A stretch of DNA of 35,206 nt from Lachnospiraceae bacterium (GTDB lineage Bacteria; Bacillota; Clostridia; Lachnospirales; Lachnospiraceae), in assembly GCA_021770785.1 (NCBI GenBank), contig JAETQH010000043.1:1-35206 (forward strand), written 5' to 3'. Below are positions 6,542 through 15,301 of this stretch, piece after piece (the stretch's first letter is position 1; every line of letters starts with the position of its first letter). Both the position numbers and the translations under genes were made by a program. The notes beneath the pieces are model-generated. The model was not told where the DNA came from. It saw nothing but the letters and a program-made list of their open reading frames with translations, and ran no database searches.

Positions 6542-6969
6542 ACTTCCACCCCCTCTACTAAAATAGAATTTCTGAAAATGTCAGTAAATTCTATGTTTAC
6601 GATAAAACAAGGATTTCCGTCTTTATCTTTTCCTTCTTCCACCGTAACACTGTCTACACTTACTATCCACGGGTCATAGGCTATAGCTTCTTCCGCTGCT
6701 CTTTTTACTTCCGAAAGCCTTACGTCTTTTGGATATTCCCCACAAATACCGAAAGCTTTTACGTCGCTTCCGTATATGTGGTTCTCTTCTTCATTTTCAT
6801 AATTTCCATAAACAGGAAATACACCGCGTTCTGTCTGTTCTGCTTTTACGGCTATCATACCTACGGCTTCTGACCCTGTAACGGTTTTCACGGTACCGTC
6901 AAGACCTATTACAAATTCCCCGGTATCAAAGTCGAACACCGGTACCCTTAAGTCAATGTTCTCCGCCAT
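6538..6969 (-). CDS. XkdS-like baseplate protein (DUF2634-type, gp25-like)
   Basis: The protein has 143 residues from ATG 6969, which has a GGAG site about 10 bases upstream. A start further up would overlap the previous gene far more. Residues VPVFDFDTGEFVIGLDGTVK near the start, GSDVKAFGICGEYPKD in the middle and the C-terminal VDSVTVEEGKDKDGNPCFIV resemble the DUF2634/XkdS family of gp25-like wedge components. It overlaps the upstream gene by 17 bases and the J-like gene by an ATGA. A baseplate wedge role follows from the family and neighbours. Confidence 0.85.
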   Translation of the reverse strand: MAENIDLRVPVFDFDTGEFVIGLDGTVKTVTGSEAVGMIAVKAEQTERGVFPVYGNYENEEENHIYGSDVKAFGICGEYPKDVRLSEVKRAAEEAIAYDPWIVSVDSVTVEEGKDKDGNPCFIVNIEFTDIFRNSILVEGVEV

Positions 6970-7438
6970 AATATTTACACTCCGTATAAAGTCTATAGTC
7001 GATAGGAACCAGCGCATATTTTACGTTATCCGGTGTACCGTAAGGGATTACCGCTACACGATCGCCGGACTTCGCGCCCTTCGGGGAAAGAACTTTACCC
7101 CCGCTGTAGGTTACTGCCACGCCGTCAACTTTACAGCTGTCGGAACCGGTCATAGTTCCGGTTCTTCCGCTTCCAGTGATCTTTGCTACAATTCCCCAGC
7201 GCTGGTGCTCTGCCCCTACCAGTGGGTAGGCTAAAAATTTATCCCCTTTACAGATCGGATAAACAGAAACCGGTATGTCAAACATACCGGCGTCTATGTT
7301 AAGTTCCGTTCCTATCAGTTTAAATTTTACCGGGTTCGGTTCTGCGGAAGTCGCCTGTAAAATGTGTAGTCCTTCCAGAACGCTATCCTTTTGATTTCCA
7401 CCCCTTAACGTGCTTAAAGCATCTACAGAACCTAACAT
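6953..7438 (-). CDS. XkdR-like baseplate protein (DUF2577-type)
   Basis: The protein has 161 residues. LQATSAEPNPVKFKLIGTEL, LDIPVSVYPICKGDKFLAYP-like text and QRWGIVAKI resemble small DUF2577/XkdR proteins located between the hub (XkdQ) and XkdS genes. The start ATG 7438 has AGAAGGG five bases away. It follows an amber-terminated gene by 14 bases and overlaps the next gene by 17 bases. It probably forms part of the tail spike or hub base, inferred from family and synteny. Confidence 0.8.
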   Translation of the reverse strand: MLGSVDALSTLRGGNQKDSVLEGLHILQATSAEPNPVKFKLIGTELNIDAGMFDIPVSVYPICKGDKFLAYPLVGAEHQRWGIVAKITGSGRTGTMTGSDSCKVDGVAVTYSGGKVLSPKGAKSGDRVAVIPYGTPDNVKYALVPIDYRLYTECKYYGGEH

Positions 7439-7452
7439 ATTATCCCTTCTTT

Positions 7453-8664
7453 CTATTTAGGCACTGAACCAGATGTTATTTTTATGTAGTCCTTATGAGA
7501 ATAACCGCTTACTTCTTTTCCTTTCAGCTTTCCAGTAACTTCGTACCAGTTTCCAGACTTACCCTTAATAGAAAGTTCTGTACCTTTTGGCCAGATACCT
7601 TTACTCTTATGGTTTGTTCCGGCACCGCTACGGACGTGTAAAGCCGTCGTCGTTTTTCCCTTACAGGTGGAAGACTGTGTTTTACTGTCGTCGTACTGTA
7701 TTTCTGGTATATCCTCTGTGGCTGTTAGATCGAAGTCTAACTGTATGGCGTCGTCAGATAAAAATGTATGGGATACATTTCTTATCCAGTAACCGCCTAC
7801 CATACCTGTATTTTTTTCTTCTACGTAGATCGGGTCGCCTACAAAAAATTGACCCATAGCGCCGTCTGAATTTACGCCAGACATTGACATAGTAGAAGTA
7901 ATCTTAGATAAGGATTTAAGCTTATTTTCCGCATAAGTGGAAAGGTTTGTGTCCTTATCGTTTATTTCTTCGTAATACTGCGTATTCCCGTAAAGCGCTT
8001 TATTTTTCGCGTTTACCTTTGTAACAGTTTTACCGGTTTCTCTGTTAATCAGCTTAACCGTATTGTACATATCTTCTATGCTTCGTTCACGGCTGGAAGA
8101 TAGAAGGTTACCACCGGTTTTAAACGCCCATATCATATCTGGTACAGTTCTTCGCTTTAACAGTATTCCGTCATGTTCCGGGTCGTATCGGAACCAGAAC
8201 TTATCCCCGCCGCCGTTCCATGTTCTGGCTAAGACATCTACCATAATTTTATCTGGTGCGCCTTTCTTATATAGGACATAGGATATAACAAACTTCGTGT
8301 TTTCCGCTTTGTATACCTTTATACCTAGTTTTTTCGCCATGCTTACCGTGATCTGGGTAGCGGTTTGGTTCTTAAAGTAGTAGTCGTCCTCAAACTTACC
8401 GAAGGAAAACAGTGGGTCGTATACAGTGATACTGTTTGTTCCGTCATGTTCTTCCTTCTGTTTCTTTATCTCCCCGATAAACCAGCGCTTACCGTTATAA
8501 TAAAGTTCTGCTTTATGTGCCAGAAGGTCCAGCCTGTTACCGTACAAAGACAGCTTAAAAGTCAAAGTACGGCAGCAAGCGTTAAGCTGATCTTTAATTA
8601 CTGGGTTATCCGCAAGTACCCCAGTAAAGTCGTTTCCGTCTATTTTAAGCTGTAGCTTTCCCAT
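7453..8664 (-). CDS. Baseplate hub protein (XkdQ/gpD-like) with C-terminal SH3 domain
   Basis: The protein has 403 residues. The first about 320 look like the XkdQ/late-control-D hub family: CRTLTFKLSLYGNRLDL, KAELYYNGKRWFIGEI, a middle AENTKFVISYVL, and MGQFFVGDPIYVEEKNTGM followed by GYWIRNVSHTFLSD. Residues about 335-395 form a bacterial SH3-like domain (ALHVRSGAGTNHKSKGIWPK, GNWYEVTG, GYSHKDYIKI), a fold used for peptidoglycan binding. The hub therefore probably also docks to the cell wall during injection. It ends in TAG, one of several genes here using amber as a terminal stop. Confidence 0.87.
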   Translation of the reverse strand: MGKLQLKIDGNDFTGVLADNPVIKDQLNACCRTLTFKLSLYGNRLDLLAHKAELYYNGKRWFIGEIKKQKEEHDGTNSITVYDPLFSFGKFEDDYYFKNQTATQITVSMAKKLGIKVYKAENTKFVISYVLYKKGAPDKIMVDVLARTWNGGGDKFWFRYDPEHDGILLKRRTVPDMIWAFKTGGNLLSSSRERSIEDMYNTVKLINRETGKTVTKVNAKNKALYGNTQYYEEINDKDTNLSTYAENKLKSLSKITSTMSMSGVNSDGAMGQFFVGDPIYVEEKNTGMVGGYWIRNVSHTFLSDDAIQLDFDLTATEDIPEIQYDDSKTQSSTCKGKTTTALHVRSGAGTNHKSKGIWPKGTELSIKGKSGNWYEVTGKLKGKEVSGYSHKDYIKITSGSVPK

Positions 8665-8678
8665 AGGCTAACCTACCT

Positions 8679-9404
8679 TTATATCTTTTCACAGTCAGAA
8701 GCATTTACCCAGCCGTATACCTTATCCCCGCTGTAGTAGATAAGGTGGTATGGGTGCTTATTACTGTTAACTATTGTACATTTACATTTTGCCTTCCCTC
8801 GTTTTACAGCTGGCTTAGAAGCGTCCGAAGAAATGTATACAGGTCCACCCTTAAACTGGACTTTATCGCCTTTCTTAATTGCGGGTTTTTTCTTCTTGTT
8901 ATTACTGGAAGTGGAAGGCTTAGACACCGGCTTAGGGTCCCTTTTCTTCACAGTAATATACTTCTTAGCCTGTACCTTCACTTGTGGAAGCTTTACATAC
9001 TCTTTAAATTCCAGATCGTAATAGTAGTCAAGTTCCTGCCCTTCGTAGTCCCCCTGGAAGGTTTTAATCTTCATAGACCTATTGATATTCATAGCCGGAA
9101 TGATAACCTGTATTACTGTTCCAGAATTTTTCCAGTTATTCAGCGTATCAATATACCACTTAACTGTCTTAAGGTTTGAGTAACAACAATACGAAGCGTC
9201 GTATCTGGAAGGGAAAAAGGACGACCAGCTAAGGCCGTCCAGGTTCTTCCCGTTGTTAAAATCAACTTCGCCCTTTCCCCAGATATTTACCGTTTTAGGC
9301 GTACTGCTACCATCTGATACGTTGACTTTCGGCGGTATTACCGGAATATTCAGCGTAGTACCGCCACCTTTTAAGGTTATATTAACTGTCTGATCGCCTT
9401 TCAT
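8679..9404 (-). CDS. XkdP-like tail protein with C-terminal SH3-like segment
   Basis: The protein has 241 residues. The N-terminal half contains TLNIPVIPPKVNVSDG and VIQVIIPAMNINRSMKIKTF, as in XkdP/YqbP-type proteins encoded between the tape measure and the hub. These normally have a LysM or similar wall-binding module. Here a charged linker (residues about 160-180, poly-Lys/Ser/Pro) leads to a C-terminal SH3-like unit (VYISSDASKPAVKRG, YGWVNASDCEKI). The start ATG 9404 directly follows the tape-measure TAA. It probably lies at the tail tube/hub junction. Confidence 0.8.
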   Translation of the reverse strand: MKGDQTVNITLKGGGTTLNIPVIPPKVNVSDGSSTPKTVNIWGKGEVDFNNGKNLDGLSWSSFFPSRYDASYCCYSNLKTVKWYIDTLNNWKNSGTVIQVIIPAMNINRSMKIKTFQGDYEGQELDYYYDLEFKEYVKLPQVKVQAKKYITVKKRDPKPVSKPSTSSNNKKKKPAIKKGDKVQFKGGPVYISSDASKPAVKRGKAKCKCTIVNSNKHPYHLIYYSGDKVYGWVNASDCEKI

Positions 9405-12400
9405 TTATAACAATACCCCCAGGTCGGCGCTGCTTATTACTTCGTCCGCGCCTTTCAGTTCTTCTATAAGTTCTTCCAGCAACTCTTTTACAAGTTGCTT
9501 CTTATCTTTTTCGCCGGTATCGTTAAGAATAATTCTTTCAATTACCAGCTTTATTTCTTTTTTCAGCGTTTCCGCTTTACTGCTTCCAGCCGGGCTTATC
9601 GGAATATTACCGGACAACGCCGGAACGTCTGATAAAGTCCCCTGTACTTCTTGTACCGGTGTAGCCCCGGAATTATAGCTTACCGGTGCTGTAACACCGT
9701 TTGCCAGTTTTTCAGAAGCCCTTTGTACAAGTCCTACCATTTTTTCAATACCTACAGCTAAACCTTCGCCGGTAAACTGACCCATTTCCATCATTACCCG
9801 TGAAGGGGAATGAATTTGTAACGCCGACTGTATAGTAGACCTTACAGTAGAAGCTATTGCTTGTGCCTGGGCGTAAATCGCACCGGCACCGGAAGCCAGA
9901 CCAGAAGCAAAACCAGCGGCGGCATTGTATCCGGCGCTGTGAAGGTTAATACTGTTAAAGGTAGAAGTTACAGCATTTACTACGCTACGCGAAGCGGCTA
10001 CCGCTGTACCAGTTCCAGAAAGGATACCAGTAGCAAGCCCCTGTACGGTTTTTAGTCCTGTACTGGTGGCTGTTGTTACCGCTGTAGGCGTCATTCCGAT
10101 AACGGCAGTTACTAAAGAACGTACCATATTTGTACCGGCCAGCCTTGCTGTAGTAGAAGCCGCTGTACCGGCGGAAGTAAGGCTTATGGTAAGCGCCGTC
10201 TTTACGGCGTTTCCTACACCTGTGGCAGCCACAGAAGCACCCGCACTGATAGATGTTAAGCCTTGTGTAAGGCTTGTTTTTATCTGGGTTCCAATACTCT
10301 TAGCAGCGCTTCCGGCGCCCGTAGCCGCCGTATTCAGACTTTCTGTTAATGCACTACCAAGGTTTGTACCAAGGGTAGATACAGCCGCCGTAGCCTGTGT
10401 AGAAGCCTGTTCCACAGCACTTGTAAGCGCTGTTCCGATATTCGTACCCATTTCGTTAATAGCGGTCGTCGCCTGTGTGGAAGCGTCCGTTATTGACGTC
10501 GTAAGACCTGTTGAAAGCGTTTCTGCTAACTGCTGTGTAGAAGCCGTAACCTGGGCGTTTGCGGTATCCAGACCAGTAGTAAGGCTGGTTCCTACCTGTG
10601 TTCCTACATTTGTGGCGGCCGACGAAGCCGTAGCCGTTCCATTCGTAAGACCTGTAGTAAGGTTATCCGTCGTATTCGTACCAAGCTGTAACGCTGACAA
10701 GTCTAGTGTGGAAGCACCGCTATTAAAGCTTGTGCTTAAGCTGTTTATGGTATCTGTGCCTAATTGCGAAGCGGTAGCCTGTAGATCAGCGCCGCCCGTT
10801 ATAAGGCTGTTGTTTAAACTGTTCGCTGTATCCGTTCCCAGCGTCGTAGCGGCTGTTGTCAGCTGTACACCGCCGGTATTAAGACCAGAAAGAATGTTAC
10901 TTGTTGCTTGTGTTCCGCCAGCCGTAAGGTCTACAGTCTGCATACCGGAAAGAATACTATTACTTGTATCCGTTCCCAGCGCCGTAGCGCTAAAGTTAAG
11001 CGTACTGGCACCTGTATTAAGACCTGTCGTAAGGCTGTTTGTGGCTTCGTACCCGTACCCTTCCAGAACACCATAGTCAAACTGGAAATTCTGGGTAGCC
11101 GCCTGTGTTGTCTGTGAAGCAGCCGAAGCCACACTTCCGCTAGATGAAGATACACCAGCCGCCATGCCTTCGCCAGCAGCGCTTCCGGCTTCTTCTCCGT
11201 CGCCGAATAGCCAGCCTGTAAAATCACTCCACAGGCCCTTCACACTGTCTACAAGGCTGGTAAATCCAGCCATAAAGCCGTCTTTAATTCCGTTAATAAT
11301 GTCGCCACCTACAGCTATCCAATCTGTGCTAAAGATCGTATCGACTATGGCGGCTATCATTTGAGGAATGGCGGCTATAATCATAGGTATAGCCTGTATC
11401 AAGCCAGTAACAAGGGAAACGATAATCTGAACACCGGCCTGTACGATATTTCCCAGATTAGAAATGACGCCCTGTATCAGAGAAATGACAAGCTGTATTC
11501 CGCCTTGAATGAGTAACCCTATATTTGACACGAGAGCAGTTACAAATTGCTGTACAAGAAGAACCGCTGCCTGTAATATAAGTGGAATATTCGATATAAT
11601 CCCTTGTACTAATCCAAGTATTAACTGTATACCAGCTTGTAGAACTTGCGTACCCATCTGGAATATACCAGACATAAACGCCGTGATCGCCTGGATTGCG
11701 GAAGCAATCAGCATAGGGGCATTTTGTACTATTCCCTGTACCAAGGTCATAATAAGCTGGGTCGCGGTCTGTAAGATCATAGGCAAGCTGCTTGTAAAGC
11801 CCTGTGCCAACGTACTTACAGCCTGTGTAGCTGTAGATAGAAGCTGTGGTATCTGCGGGGTCATTCCCTGGATAAATTGTAAGATCAGCTGGCCACCGAT
11901 CATAATTACCTGGGGTATCAGTACAAGTAACCCGTTAATAAACGCGGCTATAGTAGAAGCCGCACCGGAAGCAATCGCCCCGGAATTTGCCTGTATTCCA
12001 GATAAAAAGCCCTGTATAAGCTGTACGCCCATACTTACCACTTGTGGCGCGTAGCTTGCTATCATGGTTACGGCTTGTCCTAAGACGTTACCAAGTTCCG
12101 TCACAAAAGCAGAAAAACCGCCATTCGTAAGGGCGGAAGATAAACTTCCTACCATTTCGGTAGCGGTCTGTGTTACGCTTCGTAGCGGTCCTTTTATATT
12201 GTCGTATATTGCTATACCTAAACCTTCCAGACCAGACTTAAGTATGGTTACGTCGCCCTGTAGGTTATCCAGCTTAATAGCTGCCATTTCCTGGGCCGCA
12301 CCAGAAGAATTTTGTATAGCCGACGTTAATTTAGCGAAGTCTTCGTCACTCGCATTTGCAATAGCCAAAAGACCAGACATAGCTTCCTGTCCGCCTAACA

Positions 12401-14033
12401 TAGCGGCGTAGCTTGCCTTCTGGTCTTCTGTCATGCCTTGCATACCTTTACGCATATCGCCCATTATATCGCCGAAGGACTTCATGGAACCGTCGCTATT
12501 TGTAACGGAAAGTCCTAAAGCGTCCATAGCTGTCTGCGCTTCTTTTGTAGGCTTCGCAAGGCGTGTAATGGTACTTCTTAAGGCTGTACCAGCCTGGGAA
12601 CCTTTAATACCAGCGTTAGCCATAAGGCCGGTAGCTACAGCCATATCTTCGATAGAATAGCCCATAGCACCAGCGGCGGCACCCACATACTTAAAGGTTT
12701 CGCCCATCATATCGACGTTTGTATTTGCGTTTGCGGAAGCTGCCGCCATTACATCAGCAAACCGTCCGCTTTCGCTTGCCTGCATCCCGAAGGCGGTTAA
12801 GCCGTCTGTTACAATGTCAGACGTTCGGGCTAGATCAGCGCCGGAAGCGGCGGCAAGGTTCATAATACCGTCGATACCAGACACCATATCTGTAGTCTTC
12901 CACCCGGCCATAGCCATATATTCCATGGCGTTCGCCGCTTCTGTAGCGGAAAAAGCTGTGGTGGCGCCCATCTGCTTCGCCTTTGTTTCCAAAGCTGTAA
13001 AGTCGCTACCGGTAGCCCCAGATATGGAAGCTACAGAAGACATAGCCGCTTCAAAATTAGAACCAACTTTTACAGCTGCCGCCGTAGCACCCGCTACAGC
13101 TGTTCCGGCTGCTGTTACACCAGCCGCCACGCCTTTTGTTATTGCTGTTATACCTTTACCAAGTCCGCTTAATACAGCGGAACCGGCCGACTTAGCCAGG
13201 CTTCCGACTTTCGATAAGCCGGAATGTAAAGCAGAAAGCGACGTACTGGCTACCTTTTGTAAAGCGGTTTTTAACCCCTCTACGCCAGATTTTCCGTCCG
13301 TCGCTTTATTTTTCAAATTACTTAAACTGTTTACGATACCAGATACTTTAGTAGCCGCAAACGTCTTCATGCTGGAAGCTAAGTTTTTCACACCGTTTAC
13401 GGTTCCTGTAATACTTATCTTCCCGATATTTTTAAGCGCGTTTACGAAGCCGACTACACCGGTACGCCCTTCCTGTACGGTAGACTTAAATTCCCGGAAA
13501 CTTGCTACAAGACTTGTAACCTTCTGTTGTGCCATTGTCTTAAGGTTCGTGACAAGTTCTTTCGCCGACGTAACCCCGTTTTTCATGGAATCCACTAGAC
13601 CGGTTAATTTCTGTGAAGCAATTTGTTTTAAGGTTCCGGGTAGCTGTTTAAGGTGTTGTGTTCCAGCGTCGAACTGGTCCATAGCAGCCTTCCAGCGGTT
13701 CGTACTTTCCGTAGATTGCTGGATAGGTGCCTGGCTTTCCTGTGCGGCGCTGCCTACCTCTTTTATGGTATCTGCCATACTTTCCGCACCGTCTACAGCG
13801 TCGGTCATACTACTACCCATGCTGTCGGCGATCGCGTTTACGTTCTGTAAACCAGAACTTAAACCGTCTGCGGCGCTGGCTGTTTCTGCCATAGAAGAAG
13901 CGGAAGAAGACATAGCGGAAGAAATACCTGTAATCTGGCTTTTAAAAGCTTCCGCGTTCTGTCCGGCGGCGGTCAAGGTACTACTAAAATTATCCGTTAA
14001 TGTAAGGGTTGCCCCCATTGTAAAATCGGACAT
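9405..14033 (-). CDS. Tail tape measure protein
   Basis: At 1542 residues this is the largest gene in the window. It sets tail length and is packed inside the tube. It starts MSDFTMGATLTLTDNFSSTL, has helical Ala/Ser-rich blocks to about 320, then a TP901-type core: EAAMSSVASISGATGSDF, MGATTAFSATEAANAMEYMA, GLMANAGIKGSQAGTALRS. After it come hydrophobic repeats of about 35 residues (IQGxxxxIPxILQ-like, about 640-900), probably membrane-active. Then come many 22-30-residue Thr/Ser/Gly repeats built on LGTxTxNSLxxGL (about 980-1290). The C-terminus has IHSPSRVMMEMGQFTGEGLA, typical of Firmicutes tape measures. By the rule of about 0.15 nm per residue the tail would be near 230 nm (inference). 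Confidence 0.95.
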   Translation of the reverse strand: MSDFTMGATLTLTDNFSSTLTAAGQNAEAFKSQITGISSAMSSSASSMAETASAADGLSSGLQNVNAIADSMGSSMTDAVDGAESMADTIKEVGSAAQESQAPIQQSTESTNRWKAAMDQFDAGTQHLKQLPGTLKQIASQKLTGLVDSMKNGVTSAKELVTNLKTMAQQKVTSLVASFREFKSTVQEGRTGVVGFVNALKNIGKISITGTVNGVKNLASSMKTFAATKVSGIVNSLSNLKNKATDGKSGVEGLKTALQKVASTSLSALHSGLSKVGSLAKSAGSAVLSGLGKGITAITKGVAAGVTAAGTAVAGATAAAVKVGSNFEAAMSSVASISGATGSDFTALETKAKQMGATTAFSATEAANAMEYMAMAGWKTTDMVSGIDGIMNLAAASGADLARTSDIVTDGLTAFGMQASESGRFADVMAAASANANTNVDMMGETFKYVGAAAGAMGYSIEDMAVATGLMANAGIKGSQAGTALRSTITRLAKPTKEAQTAMDALGLSVTNSDGSMKSFGDIMGDMRKGMQGMTEDQKASYAAMLGGQEAMSGLLAIANASDEDFAKLTSAIQNSSGAAQEMAAIKLDNLQGDVTILKSGLEGLGIAIYDNIKGPLRSVTQTATEMVGSLSSALTNGGFSAFVTELGNVLGQAVTMIASYAPQVVSMGVQLIQGFLSGIQANSGAIASGAASTIAAFINGLLVLIPQVIMIGGQLILQFIQGMTPQIPQLLSTATQAVSTLAQGFTSSLPMILQTATQLIMTLVQGIVQNAPMLIASAIQAITAFMSGIFQMGTQVLQAGIQLILGLVQGIISNIPLILQAAVLLVQQFVTALVSNIGLLIQGGIQLVISLIQGVISNLGNIVQAGVQIIVSLVTGLIQAIPMIIAAIPQMIAAIVDTIFSTDWIAVGGDIINGIKDGFMAGFTSLVDSVKGLWSDFTGWLFGDGEEAGSAAGEGMAAGVSSSSGSVASAASQTTQAATQNFQFDYGVLEGYGYEATNSLTTGLNTGASTLNFSATALGTDTSNSILSGMQTVDLTAGGTQATSNILSGLNTGGVQLTTAATTLGTDTANSLNNSLITGGADLQATASQLGTDTINSLSTSFNSGASTLDLSALQLGTNTTDNLTTGLTNGTATASSAATNVGTQVGTSLTTGLDTANAQVTASTQQLAETLSTGLTTSITDASTQATTAINEMGTNIGTALTSAVEQASTQATAAVSTLGTNLGSALTESLNTAATGAGSAAKSIGTQIKTSLTQGLTSISAGASVAATGVGNAVKTALTISLTSAGTAASTTARLAGTNMVRSLVTAVIGMTPTAVTTATSTGLKTVQGLATGILSGTGTAVAASRSVVNAVTSTFNSINLHSAGYNAAAGFASGLASGAGAIYAQAQAIASTVRSTIQSALQIHSPSRVMMEMGQFTGEGLAVGIEKMVGLVQRASEKLANGVTAPVSYNSGATPVQEVQGTLSDVPALSGNIPISPAGSSKAETLKKEIKLVIERIILNDTGEKDKKQLVKELLEELIEELKGADEVISSADLGVLL

Positions 14034-14038
14034 TTATA

Positions 14039-14817
14039 CTACCTCTTTTTCTGTCTTGCTTTTGCTGCGCGCTGTTCTTCCTTTATCTTAAGCAAAGTGG
14101 CTTGATAGATAAACTCTTTTTCGGCGTAGGGAAGGTTAAATATCTGACCAGGTGTAATACCCTGGGTATTCCATATGTAGGCCAGAAGTTTCGCTTCCCT
14201 GTCCGACTTTAAGAGTTTTTTACAGAGTCTTTAACCTTTTTCTTTGCCTTATTTCCAAAGCCGGAAGCGTTCTGTACAGCTACGGCAAAGTTTACAACTT
14301 CGCCAGGCGGAAGCAGCTTACACAGTGCCCCTTCTGCCGTATGAACACCCAATTTTTTAAGCAACGCACCATTTGCAAAAGTGAAATTGCTACGCGGGTC
14401 CTTATCTACAGCAAGGATAACGATTTTTGTCATAAGCTTGTCGTCGTCTACCTTCGTCTGGATAACGCCGTTATCGTCCTGGGAATAGGTTACACAGTCT
14501 TTCTTAGCCTGTTTATAGTCGTCGTAAGAAATAGCTGTAAACGGAATAGCCCCCAGCTTATCTGTCTGGAAAAATCCCTGTTTTTCTGCTGTAAGTTCCT
14601 GTGTATCCATTCCTAAAATTTCTTCCAGGCTTAAGAACTTCGGTTCGTTGTCTGCTTCCTGTTCCTGGTCTTTCTCTTCTTCCACCAGATCTTCCACATA
14701 AGACGGAACCGGTGTAACAGGTGCGACCGGTAACGGCTGGCTTACTGCCTGTTCCTGCATAGCTTCTGTTTTTACTTCCTGTTCATTTTCTGTATTCATT
14801 ACTGTAATTTCTGCCAT
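14039..14817 (-). CDS. Tail assembly chaperone, -1 frameshift fusion product
   Basis: A second product of the chaperone gene is predicted. At 14221-14215 the slippery heptamer A AAA AAC lies in the correct phase, six bases before the TAA of the short form. A -1 slip gives 58 further residues (LLKSDREAKLLAYIW, NTQGITPGQIFNLPYAEKEF, then a basic helix ending RQKKR) up to TAG 14041-14039. The total is about 259 residues. The extension has no good start of its own and fills the otherwise empty 170 bases before the tape measure. Such G/GT-type pairs act as tape-measure chaperones in many tailed phages. The coordinates need a one-base backward join at 14215. Confidence 0.75.
14209..14817 (-). CDS. 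Tail assembly chaperone, short form (XkdN-like)
   Basis: The protein has 202 residues. The N-terminal about 60 are acidic and Gln/Glu/Pro-rich (disordered). A compact part follows, with FLSLEEILGMDTQEL, KLGAIPFTAISYDDYKQAKK, DKLMTKIVILAVDKDPR, NGALLKKLGVHTAEGAL and LPPGEVVNFAVAVQNASGFG. This resembles XkdN/YqbN-like tail chaperones located between tube and tape measure genes. The start ATG 14817 is preceded by AAAGGTAGG. It ends in TAA right after the slippery site, so most ribosomes make this form and a fraction make the fusion. Confidence 0.85.
   Translation of the reverse strand: MAEITVMNTENEQEVKTEAMQEQAVSQPLPVAPVTPVPSYVEDLVEEEKDQEQEADNEPKFLSLEEILGMDTQELTAEKQGFFQTDKLGAIPFTAISYDDYKQAKKDCVTYSQDDNGVIQTKVDDDKLMTKIVILAVDKDPRSNFTFANGALLKKLGVHTAEGALCKLLPPGEVVNFAVAVQNASGFGNKAKKKVKDSVKNS
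14215..14221 (-). promoter_or_regulatory. Programmed -1 ribosomal frameshift site (A AAA AAC)
   Basis: The zero frame reads GTA AAA AAC TCT TAA, so the canonical X XXY YYZ heptamer is in register. It is followed by a stop after one codon and by a long open -1 frame. The location, at the 3' end of the tail chaperone gene just ahead of the tape measure gene, is where this mechanism is known in tailed phages. Confidence 0.75.
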
Positions 14818-14867
14818 TTTTGTTTCCTACCTTTCTTAAAAAGGGGCGCTGCACACGCCCCGGATAC

Positions 14868-15284
14868 TTAGTTAATAGATTTCATGTACTTAAAGTCGTC
14901 AAAGGTAAAATCCATTTCGACTTCCAGAAGTTCCCCAAGTTCAAAAGACATCAGCTGGGCGCTGTCAAAGGATACACCGATAAACATAATGTATTCTTCG
15001 CCCCTTGCTGTAGGGTCTGCCAGTTTAGCAGAAAAGTTGTATTTCGCATGGGGATTATCAGCAGCCTTACGGGAAAGCCTACTGTCTACTTTGTGCGCTG
15101 TGATCGTACCGGAACCGGAAGCAGCCATAACCTTATGACCTTTCATAAGCTTACCGGCCTGTAAGACTTCCTCTTTGTCGTACTCCACATTCGCTTCAAA
15201 CCCTTTTGTTTCCTGCATCTGCTTACCGTTTTCGTCATAAACGTAACCGTATAAGCCGTTAATTACTTCGTTAGCGTCAAACAT
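14868..15284 (-). CDS. Tail tube protein (XkdM-like)
   Basis: The protein has 138 residues. It begins FDANEVINGLYGYVYDENG and has HKVMAASGSGTITAHKVDSR and EYIMFIGVSFDSAQLMSFEL, a pattern and length typical of XkdM-type tube proteins that polymerise inside the sheath. It lies directly after the sheath gene, the standard order in contractile tails. The start ATG 15284 follows an AAGGGGG site. It ends in TAA. Confidence 0.92.
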   Translation of the reverse strand: MFDANEVINGLYGYVYDENGKQMQETKGFEANVEYDKEEVLQAGKLMKGHKVMAASGSGTITAHKVDSRLSRKAADNPHAKYNFSAKLADPTARGEEYIMFIGVSFDSAQLMSFELGELLEVEMDFTFDDFKYMKSIN

Positions 15285-15301
15285 TTATTTCCACCCCCTT
15301 G

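Noticed and set aside
6969..7017. Longer N-terminus for the XkdS-like protein starting at 7017
   Set aside because: It would add 16 residues with no family resemblance and a 65-base overlap with the previous gene. ATG 6969 has a proper ribosome-binding site and a family-like start.
10066..14091. Long plus-strand open frames of 336, 181, 115 and 425 codons opposite the tape measure gene
   Set aside because: They lie antisense to a well-supported 1542-residue gene whose Ala/Thr/Gly-rich codon bias suppresses stops on the other strand. They lack ribosome-binding sites and show no recognisable protein features.
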